Part shown: positions 47,302 through 54,209 of the stretch, in pieces
Layout: every line of letters starts with the position of its first letter
How positions within the stretch are numbered: position 1 is the stretch's first letter
Assembly (NCBI RefSeq): GCF_005503365.1
Contig: NZ_SCML01000020.1
Span: 38,074 to 102,073 of the forward strand
Length of the DNA: 64,000 bases
DNA from: Hydrogenophaga sp. 2FB
Lineage (GTDB): Bacteria > Pseudomonadota > Gammaproteobacteria > Burkholderiales > Burkholderiaceae_C
Direction of reading: 5' to 3'
Notes under the pieces: model-generated
Seen by the model: only the letters and a program-made list of their open reading frames with translations
Databases searched by the model: none
Told to the model about the DNA's origin: nothing
Translations under genes and position numbers: made by a program

Positions 47302-47954
47302 CGACGGGCCGCGCCAGCAGCAAACGGCGGGTGGTGGTGGGCATTTCCGGTGCGAGCGGCAGCGCCTACGGCATCCGCCTGCTGGAGATGCTGCACGCCA
47401 CGCCCGATGTGGAAACGCACCTGGTCGTGAGCCGCTCCGCGCGGCAGACGATGCAACTGGAAACCTCGGTGTCGATCGAACAGGTCGAGGCCTTGGCCGA
47501 CGTGGTGCATTCCAGCGTCGACATCGGCGCGTCGATCTCGTCCGGTTCGTTCCGCGTGCACGCGATGGTGATCGCGCCGTGCTCGATCAAGACCATGTCC
47601 AACCTGGCCTGGGGCAACACCGGCGAGCTGCTGGCGCGCGCCGCGGACGTGGCGCTCAAGGAGCGCCGCCGCGTGGTGCTGATGCTGCGCGAGACGCCCT
47701 TGCACGTGGGCCACATCGAGAGCATGTTGCGCGTGTCGCAAGCGGGCGCGATCGTGTTCCCGCCCGTGCCCGCCTTCTACAACCGGCCGCAGAGCGTGGC
47801 CGACATCGTCGACCACAGCGTGATGCGCGTCCTCGACCTGATCGACATCGACTGCGAAGCCGCCCCGCGCTGGGGCGAAACCAGCCGCGCGCTGCTGGCC
47901 GCCGCAACGAGCCCGCTCCCCGAAAAAACCACCCAAGGAACGCCCCATGCATGA
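47298..47954 (+). CDS. UbiX-family flavin prenyltransferase
   Basis: 218 residues. VVVGISGASGSAYGIRLLEML is the FMN-binding start, and the family motif APCSIKTMSNLAWG, the RRVVLMLRETPLHVGH segment and PPVPAFYNRPQ are all present. It prenylates reduced FMN to produce the cofactor for UbiD. It is a second UbiX-type gene in context (the housekeeping copy should be elsewhere). The ATG at 47298 overlaps the previous stop as ATGA, indicating translational coupling. Confidence 0.9.
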   Translation: MTTGRASSKRRVVVGISGASGSAYGIRLLEMLHATPDVETHLVVSRSARQTMQLETSVSIEQVEALADVVHSSVDIGASISSGSFRVHAMVIAPCSIKTMSNLAWGNTGELLARAADVALKERRRVVLMLRETPLHVGHIESMLRVSQAGAIVFPPVPAFYNRPQSVADIVDHSVMRVLDLIDIDCEAAPRWGETSRALLAAATSPLPEKTTQGTPHA

Positions 47955-48744
47955 CGTGTGCGAACAGGAAGAAGTCGACTACGAAGACCTGGTGAACCGG
48001 CTGACCCAGCGCCTGCGCCTGCGCACCGCGCCGCTGGCGCTGCAGCTGTTCGAAACCGTGGACGAGATGAAGGCCATCAAGGGCATCCGCTGGCCCGCGG
48101 CCGGCGTGCGCATGTCGATGTGCCAGCTGGTCGGACAGGCCCGCTGGCTCGGCTTCACGTTGGGTGTCACGCACGAGAACGTGCCGGCCAACAGCAACTG
48201 CGGTGGCGTCATGGGGCTCAACGCGCCCGGAACCAAGTACCTGGACGGCAGCATGTTCCATGGTGTGTGGTTCGCCACCATCGAAGCCTCGCGCGAGCAC
48301 CAGGCCAGCATGCCGCGCGTGCCCCACGGCAAGTACGTGGGCGTGGTGATGTCGCCGCTGTCCACCGGCCGCCTGAAGAAGCCGGACACGGTGCTCGTGT
48401 TCGCCACGCCGGGGCAGATGGTGACCCTCATCAACGCGCTGCAACACCGCCACTACGTGCGCTACCAGTTCGGCACCACCGGCGAATCGGCCTGCGCCGA
48501 CAGCTGGGGCGCGGGCCTGGCCACCAAGGAGCCCAGCCTGGCCATCCCGTGTTTCGCCGAGCGCAAGTTCGGCGGCGTGCAGGACGACGAAATGCTGATC
48601 GCCCTGCAGGTGTCGCACCTGCAGGAAATCGCCACCGGGCTGGACTGGCTGGCCGGTAACGGCATCCGCTATCCCATTGCCCCGTACGGCATCCAGTGCG
48701 ACCCGGCGGCCGCGTTCCAGGCGAGCTACGCGGGCAAGCTCTGA
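47947..48744 (+). CDS. DUF169-family protein
   Basis: 265 residues matching the DUF169 pattern: APLALQLFET near the start, AGVRMSMCQLVGQAR with a Cys, NSNCGGVMGL, and CADSWGAGLATKEPSLAIPCFAERKFGG toward the C terminus. Four to five conserved-looking cysteines suggest metal or redox function. The family is uncharacterised; in gene clusters it accompanies decarboxylases and anaerobic metabolism. The start overlaps the end of ubiX by 8 bases, so the two proteins are made together, and a functional link to the UbiD system is likely. Confidence 0.8.
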   Translation: MHDVCEQEEVDYEDLVNRLTQRLRLRTAPLALQLFETVDEMKAIKGIRWPAAGVRMSMCQLVGQARWLGFTLGVTHENVPANSNCGGVMGLNAPGTKYLDGSMFHGVWFATIEASREHQASMPRVPHGKYVGVVMSPLSTGRLKKPDTVLVFATPGQMVTLINALQHRHYVRYQFGTTGESACADSWGAGLATKEPSLAIPCFAERKFGGVQDDEMLIALQVSHLQEIATGLDWLAGNGIRYPIAPYGIQCDPAAAFQASYAGKL

Positions 48745-48799
48745 GCCGATCGCGCGTGCGCGCGCGAACTCTTTTCGACCACAACAAAAGGAGACAGAC

Positions 48800-49780
48800 A
48801 TGCAGCGACGACATTTGATCCAGACCCTGGCGGCCAGCGCCGTCGCCCCCGGCCTGGCCTGGGCTCAGGCACCCGCGGCCGGCTACCCCAACAAGCCCAT
48901 CCGCCTGATCAACCCGTTCTCGGCCGGCGGCGCGCTGGACCAGCTGGCGCGCCTGCTCGGCCAGCACGTGAGCGACCAGCTCGGCCAACCGGTGGTGGTG
49001 GAAAACAAGACCGGCGCTGGCGGCAACATCGGCGCGGAGTTCGTGGCCCGCAGCGCGCCCGATGGCTACACCCTGGTGATGGGCTCCAGCGCCACCCACG
49101 GCATCGCGCCCAGCCTGTACGGCGCGCGCCTGCCTTTCGATGCGCTCAAGGATTTCAGTGCCGTCTCGGCCACGGTGGTGCAGAAGAACGTGCTGGTGGT
49201 GAACCCGACGGTGACCGCGCGCAACGTGCAGGAGCTGATCGCGCTGGCGCGCTCGCAGCCGGGCAAGCTGTCCTTTGGTTCGTCGGGCTCCGGCACCTCG
49301 CAGCACCTGAGCGGCGAGTTGTTCAAGCAGATGGCCAAGGTCGACATGCTGCACGTGCCCTACAAGGGCAGTGCGCTGGCGATGCAGGACTTGCTCGGCG
49401 GGCAGCTGAGCATGATGTTCACCGACATCCCGACCGCCTTGCCCTACATCCGCTCCGGCAAGCTGCGCGCCTTGGGCTTGACCGCCGCCCAGCCCTCGCC
49501 CGCGTTGGCCGACGTCGCGCCGCTGGCGCAACAAGGCTTGCCGAATTTCGACCTCAAGGCCTGGTACGGCGTGCTCGCGCCGGCCAGGACGCCGGAGGCC
49601 ATCGTCAAGCGGCTCAACACCAGCATCCTGGCTTACCTCTCCGACGCGAGCTCGCGCGAGAAGCTGCTGGCCATGGGCATGGAGCCGCTGCCGCTCAACG
49701 CGGAGCAGTCCACCGCCTTCATCACCGACGAGCTGAAGAAGTGGACCGAGGTCGTGCGCCTCACCGGCGCCACCATCTGA
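48800..49780 (+). CDS. Bug/TctC-family periplasmic receptor of the ubiD operon
   Basis: 326 residues. Signal peptide MQRRHLIQTLAASAVAPGLAWA, then the Bug domain: YPNKPIRLINPFSAGG, NKTGAGGNIGAE and FGSSGSGTSQHLSGE. It should present the operon's substrate (a carboxylic or aromatic acid) to a TctAB-type or other importer encoded elsewhere. GGAG lies 9 bases before the ATG. It is the last gene of the operon, 55 bases after the DUF169 gene, and closes with a strong shared terminator. Confidence 0.92.
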   Translation: MQRRHLIQTLAASAVAPGLAWAQAPAAGYPNKPIRLINPFSAGGALDQLARLLGQHVSDQLGQPVVVENKTGAGGNIGAEFVARSAPDGYTLVMGSSATHGIAPSLYGARLPFDALKDFSAVSATVVQKNVLVVNPTVTARNVQELIALARSQPGKLSFGSSGSGTSQHLSGELFKQMAKVDMLHVPYKGSALAMQDLLGGQLSMMFTDIPTALPYIRSGKLRALGLTAAQPSPALADVAPLAQQGLPNFDLKAWYGVLAPARTPEAIVKRLNTSILAYLSDASSREKLLAMGMEPLPLNAEQSTAFITDELKKWTEVVRLTGATI

Positions 49781-49803
49781 TCGCTGGCGCGGTCTTGTTG
49801 TCC

Positions 49804-49840
49804 AACGCAGGAAGCCGGCATGCGCCGGCTTCCTGCGTTT
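49804..49840. terminator. Bidirectional terminator between two Bug genes
   Basis: A perfect 16-bp stem (left arm AACGCAGGAAGCCGGC, loop ATGC) ends in a short T run on each side, between the convergent Bug genes. Confidence 0.85.
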
Positions 49841-49866
49841 CCGTGAAGTGGCGGCGAATGGACGTG

Positions 49867-50838
49867 TTACTCCGCCTTCAGCCCCGCGGCCTTGACCATT
49901 TCGCCGGTCGCGCGCACTTCGTCCTGGATCACGGCGGCGAATTCTTCGGGGCTTCGCGCCGGCACGCCGTAGCCGCGCTTGACCATGTCTTCGCGGAACT
50001 CCGGCTGGTTGAGCACGGCCTGGATGTCCTTGTGGATTTTGGCCACCACCTCCTTGGGCGTGCCGCGCGGCGTGAACACGCCGTGCCAGGTGGCCACGCG
50101 GAAGTAGGGATAGCCCGACTCGGCGGACACCGGTACCTCGGGGTACAGCGGATCGCGCTTGTCGGCGTTGTAGTTGAGCACCTTGGTGCGGCCCGAGCGC
50201 AGGGCCGCGTCGCCCGATCCGCGCCCGGTCAGTGTGAGCATGGTCTCGCCCGCCATGACCGAGGTCAGCGCCGGCCCCAGGCCCTTGTAAGGCACGTGCG
50301 TGATCTCGATGCCCTCGCGCTTGTTGAACAGCTCCATCAGCAGGTGCGGCTGCGAGCCGTTGCCGTACGACGCGTAGGTCACGCCGCGCGGGTCCTTCTT
50401 CGCCTGGGCCACCAGCTCCTTCAGGTTGTTGGCGGCCAGCGACTTGTGTGCCAGCAGCACCATGTCGATGTCGGCCAGCTGGGCCACGGGCATGAGGTCT
50501 TTGTCCGGGTCGTAGGGCAGCGTCTTGAAGAGGAAGCGGTTGCCCACGATGGCGCCGTTGGTGGTCACCAGCAAGGTGTGGGCGTCGGGCTGCGAACGCG
50601 CCACGCGCTGCGTGCCGATGATGGAGCTGGCGCCGCTCACGTTCTCCACGATCACCGACTGGCCCCAGATGGGCGCGAGGTGTTGCGCCAGCTTGCGCGC
50701 CAGGATGTCGGTGCCACCGCCCACGGCCAGCGGCACGACGAGGGTGACGGGTTTGGTGGGGAAGGCCACGTCAGCGTGCGCCATGGGGCTGGCGGCCAGC
50801 ATGGCGCACCCCGCGAGCAAAGCAATACGGCGGTTCAT
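49867..50838 (-). CDS. Bug/TctC-family periplasmic receptor, divergent member of the cluster
   Basis: 323 residues. Signal peptide MNRRIALLAGCAMLAASPMAHA, then FPTKPVTLVVPLAVGG, NVSGASSIIG and THVPYKGLG. It is distinct from the receptor of the ubiD operon. It is transcribed away from the enoyl-CoA hydratase operon from a promoter carrying the same operator-like element as the other two promoters of the locus, so it likely serves the same pathway. The start is the ATG complementary to 50836-50838, where the signal peptide begins. Confidence 0.92.
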   Translation of the reverse strand: MNRRIALLAGCAMLAASPMAHADVAFPTKPVTLVVPLAVGGGTDILARKLAQHLAPIWGQSVIVENVSGASSIIGTQRVARSQPDAHTLLVTTNGAIVGNRFLFKTLPYDPDKDLMPVAQLADIDMVLLAHKSLAANNLKELVAQAKKDPRGVTYASYGNGSQPHLLMELFNKREGIEITHVPYKGLGPALTSVMAGETMLTLTGRGSGDAALRSGRTKVLNYNADKRDPLYPEVPVSAESGYPYFRVATWHGVFTPRGTPKEVVAKIHKDIQAVLNQPEFREDMVKRGYGVPARSPEEFAAVIQDEVRATGEMVKAAGLKAE

Positions 50839-50920
50839 ACACAAAGTCCTTTTTGAAAAGGCCGGGCCAGCCAGTGGACGGACCCTTGGCGCCAGGGTTG
50901 GGGTGGTGGGAAGCACGTGC

Positions 50921-50958
50921 TGGTGCGGACAATACAGCTTGTTCGGATGGGGTGTCAA
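50921..50958 (-). promoter_or_regulatory. Sigma-70 promoter with overlapping operator for the divergent Bug gene
   Basis: On the minus strand TTGACA (50958-50953), 18 bases, TATTGT (50934-50929), continuing as TATTGTCCGCACCA. The GT-N4-AC core (GTCCGCAC) matches the elements at 45341-45359 and 51030-51047. The predicted leader to the ATG is about 84 bases. Confidence 0.7.
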
Positions 50959-51006
50959 CGAACGTGAACCTAGTGAATTCACCTATAAGCGACGTATGGT
51001 CTTGGG

Positions 51007-51047
51007 TTGAAATGCATGTCGATTTCCAATATTGTCCGTACAATAAA
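51007..51047 (+). promoter_or_regulatory. Sigma-70 promoter with overlapping operator for the enoyl-CoA hydratase operon
   Basis: TTGAAA (51007-51012), 17 bases, TATTGT (51030-51035), continuing as TATTGTCCGTACAATAAA (51030-51047); ATTGT and ACAAT form a palindrome around CCGT. Transcription would start near 51042, so the coding start must be downstream, at the GTG at 51070 rather than at earlier in-frame codons. Confidence 0.75.
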
Positions 51048-51069
51048 TTTTCCATTCACAAACCCGCCA

Positions 51070-51861
51070 GTGAACATCACGGACCTGCACCACGAACGCC
51101 GAGGCGCGGTCGCGTGGATCGGTTTCAACCGACCCGCGCGGCGCAACGCCCTGGGCGACACGACCACGCGACAGCTCGTTCACCTGTGCGCGGACGCCGA
51201 GCGCGACCCGGCGGTGAAGGTCGTCGTGATCACCGGGCAGGGCGAAGCCTTCTGCGCGGGCGGCGACATCCAGGACACCTTCCAGCGCGGCGCGGCGATG
51301 TCCGAAGCGCAGTGGAGCGAGCGCATCCGCCAGGGGCCCAACGCGTTGGCGCTGGGCATCCAGACCATGCGCAAGCCGGTGATCGCGTCGGTCAACGGAC
51401 TGGCCGTGGGCGGCGGCGCGACGATCGCGCTGGCGTGCGACCTGCGCATCGCATCGGACCGCGCGCGCTTCCGTTTCCCGTTCGCGCAACTGGGCATCAC
51501 GCCGGAGTTCGGCTGCTCCTATTGGCTGCAACGCGTGGTGGGCGCGGGCCGCGCGATGGAGCTGCTGTTGCTGGGTGAGTTCATCGATGCCGCGACGGCG
51601 CAGCAGCACGGACTGGTCAACCGCGTCGTCGATCACGCCTCGCTGGACAGCGCGACGCAGCAATGGGCTTCGCAGTTGGCCGCGCTGCCGTCGCAGGCCG
51701 TCGCGCGCCTCAAGCAACTGATGCACTTTGCGCGCCACCACGACCTGCCGGCCACGCTCGAGCAGGAGGCGCTCGCGCTGGGCCAGTGCTTCACCTCCGC
51801 CGAACACCGCGCGGCGGTCGCGCGCTTTCTCGATCGCAAGGGTTCGGCCCCCGCGGCTTGA
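51070..51861 (+). CDS. Enoyl-CoA hydratase/isomerase (crotonase) family protein
   Basis: 263 residues from the GTG at 51070, which suits both the family length and the promoter position. The oxyanion-hole motifs are GEAFCAGGDIQDT (about 60-72) and VNGLAVGGGATIAL (about 105-118); the fold's C-terminal helix ends RFLDRKGSAPAA. Family reactions include hydration of enoyl-CoA, isomerisation and retro-aldol cleavage (feruloyl-CoA type). Which applies here is not visible. It is first in an operon with an acyl-CoA dehydrogenase, a metallo-hydrolase, an NDP-forming CoA ligase and a GntR regulator. Confidence 0.85.
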   Translation: MNITDLHHERRGAVAWIGFNRPARRNALGDTTTRQLVHLCADAERDPAVKVVVITGQGEAFCAGGDIQDTFQRGAAMSEAQWSERIRQGPNALALGIQTMRKPVIASVNGLAVGGGATIALACDLRIASDRARFRFPFAQLGITPEFGCSYWLQRVVGAGRAMELLLLGEFIDAATAQQHGLVNRVVDHASLDSATQQWASQLAALPSQAVARLKQLMHFARHHDLPATLEQEALALGQCFTSAEHRAAVARFLDRKGSAPAA

Positions 51862-51903
51862 GCCCACCACAACAGCCCCCTTCACCCCAGGAGACACCGC
51901 GTC

Positions 51904-53049
51904 ATGGAATTCGGATTCACCCCAGAGCAGCAGATGTTCCGCGAATCGGTTCGCCGCTTCATGGCCAAGGAGTGCTCGCGCGAGTACGTGCGCGCCTGCA
52001 GCGACAACGACCGCTTCCCGCACGAGCTGTACGCCCGCATGGCGCAGCAGGGCTGGATGGGCATTCCCTTCCCGGAGCAGTACGGCGGCTCGGGCCTGGG
52101 ACCGATGGAACTCGCGATCTTTCTGGAAGAGGCCGGCTACGGCTGGTATGGCGCGGGCACTTCGTATTTCACGACCGTGGTGCTGGGCGGCTACAACATC
52201 CTCACCTATGGCACCGAGGCGCAGAAACAGGAATTCCTGCCCAAGGTGGTCTCGGGCGAGACCAAGCTCGCCTTTGCCTTGAGCGAACCCAACGTGGGCT
52301 CGGACGCGGCAGCGGTCGAGTTGTTCGCGCAGGAGCAGGGCGAGCACTTCGTGCTCAACGGCCAGAAGATGTTCACCACCAACGCGCACGTGGCGAACCA
52401 GATCGTCGTGGTGACGCGCACGCTGCGCAACCCCGAGAAGAAGCACCACGGCATCACCATCTTCCTGGTCGACGCGGACGCGCCGGGCATCGAGATCCGC
52501 CCGCTCAAGCAAATGGGGCGCTCGGCTACCCACACCAACGAGGTGTTCTTCCGCGACGTGAAGGTGCCGCGCACGCGCATGATGGGCAACTTGCACGAAG
52601 GCTGGGCCAACCTCAACAGCGGCCTGGGCATCGAGCGCCTGAGCGTGGCCATGATGTACGCGGGCACCTCGCAGGCCATGATCGATTACGTCATGAACTA
52701 CGCGAAGCAGCGCCACCAGTTCGGGCAAGCGATCTCGAAGTTCCAGGCGGTGCAGCACAAGCTGGCCGACATGCAGATCAAGACCGATGTGGCGCGCCTG
52801 CTGGGCTACCGCGTGGCCTGGATGCTGGAGCAAGGCCTGCCCTGCTTCAAGGAAATGTCCATGGCCAAGCTCTGGGCCAGCGAGGCGATGTTCGAGATCG
52901 CCAACCACGGCGTGCAGATCATGGGCGGCTATGGCGTGCTCAAGGAGTACGACATGGAGCTGTTCTTCCGCGACTCGCGCATCGGCATGATCGGCGCGGG
53001 CGCCTCCGAGATCCAGCGCACCATCATCGCCAAACAGATGGGGCTCTGA
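51904..53049 (+). CDS. Acyl-CoA dehydrogenase
   Basis: 381 residues, standard medium acyl-CoA dehydrogenase layout: FPEQYGGSGLG in the N-terminal helical domain, LAFALSEPNVGSD (about 121-133) of the middle domain, EVFFRDVKVPRTRM, and the C-terminal helix with RHQFGQAISKFQAVQHKLADM and HGVQIMGGYG, including the FAD-contacting Gly-Gly-Tyr-Gly. It should oxidise the acyl-CoA made by the CoA ligase of this operon, with electrons going to ETF. Shine-Dalgarno GGAG is 8 bases before the ATG. It is 42 bases after the hydratase gene and its TGA is directly followed by the ATG of the next gene. Confidence 0.92.
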   Translation: MEFGFTPEQQMFRESVRRFMAKECSREYVRACSDNDRFPHELYARMAQQGWMGIPFPEQYGGSGLGPMELAIFLEEAGYGWYGAGTSYFTTVVLGGYNILTYGTEAQKQEFLPKVVSGETKLAFALSEPNVGSDAAAVELFAQEQGEHFVLNGQKMFTTNAHVANQIVVVTRTLRNPEKKHHGITIFLVDADAPGIEIRPLKQMGRSATHTNEVFFRDVKVPRTRMMGNLHEGWANLNSGLGIERLSVAMMYAGTSQAMIDYVMNYAKQRHQFGQAISKFQAVQHKLADMQIKTDVARLLGYRVAWMLEQGLPCFKEMSMAKLWASEAMFEIANHGVQIMGGYGVLKEYDMELFFRDSRIGMIGAGASEIQRTIIAKQMGL

Positions 53050-54171
53050 ATGCAGAGCCCACACGACACGCTGGCGGACCCCATCGCGCCTTCGTCCAGC
53101 GCGCCTTCGCCCATCGGCCCCTCGCTGTGGACGCGGCGGGACGGTCTGCCGCCGCTGCGCTACCACGCCGCCCGGATCGAGGTGGGCGTGCCCCTGGAGA
53201 TCGTCGACGGCGTGTTCCTGCTGCGCTTGCCGCTGCCCTTCGCGCTCAAGCACATCAACGTCTACCTGCTGCCCGAGGCCGATGGCTGGTCCGTGGTCGA
53301 CACCGGCATCGACACCGAGGCCAGCCGGCAGGTCTGGGAATCCGTCTTCCAGCTGCCGCCGTTCGCGGGCCGTCCGTTGCGCCAGATCGTGGTGACGCAC
53401 CACCACCCGGACCACATCGGCCTGGCGGGCTGGCTCGCCGAGCGCTGCCAGGCGCCGGTGCTCATGACGCGCGGCGAGCTCGACGTGGCCGGGCGCTATG
53501 CCGATCCGGCGCGCGACGTGGTGGCCGAACGCACCCCGCTGTGGAACGAACACGGCTTGCCCGCCGACGTGGCACAGGGCCTGTACCGGCACATGCCGCG
53601 TTATGGCGTGCAGGTGTGCGCCTTGCCCGAGCAGGTGGTGGAGATCGATCCCACGCGCCCGCTGGCGCTGGGCGACCGGTTCTGGACGCCCGTCATCGGC
53701 CAGGGCCATTCGCCCGATCACCTGAGCCTGCTGCGCGACGACGGCCAGGTGCTGATCGGCGGCGACCAGGTGCTGCCCGAGATCACGCCCAACATCGCCG
53801 TGTGGCCGGGCGGTGACCAGAACCCCTTGCGCTCGTACCTCGCCTCGTTGCAGCGCTTCGAAGGCTTCGACGCATCCACGCTGCTGCTGCCTTCGCACCG
53901 GCAACCCACCCATGGCATCGCCACGCGCGTGGAAGAGATCCGCGCGCACCACGACGAGCGCCTGGCGCTGCTGCTGCAGGCCTGCGACCGCCCGATGACG
54001 GGCTACGAATGCCTGCCGGCGCTGTTCGGCCGGGCGCTGCGCCACGAGGAAATCGGCTTCGGCCTGGGCGAGGCCATCGCGCACCTGAATTTTCTGGAAG
54101 GCGAAGGCTGGCTGGTGTCCGCGCTCGACGGCGCCGGCTGCCGCCGCTTCAAGCGGACCGCGCGCCTTTGA
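53050..54171 (+). CDS. MBL-fold metallo-hydrolase
   Basis: 373 residues. The zinc motif THHHPDH is at about 115-121, a GHSPDH element at about 220 carries a further His, and GGDQVL and LLPSHRQP supply the remaining ligands. The first 45 residues and the last 80 are extra relative to simple beta-lactamase-fold thioesterases. In the operon with CoA ligase, dehydrogenase and hydratase, a CoA-thioester or lactone hydrolase is a reasonable guess. The start codon follows the acyl-CoA dehydrogenase stop without a gap, implying coupled translation. Confidence 0.85.
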   Translation: MQSPHDTLADPIAPSSSAPSPIGPSLWTRRDGLPPLRYHAARIEVGVPLEIVDGVFLLRLPLPFALKHINVYLLPEADGWSVVDTGIDTEASRQVWESVFQLPPFAGRPLRQIVVTHHHPDHIGLAGWLAERCQAPVLMTRGELDVAGRYADPARDVVAERTPLWNEHGLPADVAQGLYRHMPRYGVQVCALPEQVVEIDPTRPLALGDRFWTPVIGQGHSPDHLSLLRDDGQVLIGGDQVLPEITPNIAVWPGGDQNPLRSYLASLQRFEGFDASTLLLPSHRQPTHGIATRVEEIRAHHDERLALLLQACDRPMTGYECLPALFGRALRHEEIGFGLGEAIAHLNFLEGEGWLVSALDGAGCRRFKRTARL

Positions 54172-54209
54172 ATCCACCGTCTTTCACATCCCTGAGCCGC
54201 ACAAGAACC

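Noticed and set aside
51007..51069. Earlier start codons (TTG 51007, ATG 51016) for the enoyl-CoA hydratase gene
   Set aside because: They lie at or before the promoter -35/-10 elements and would not be in the mRNA; GTG 51070 fits the family length.
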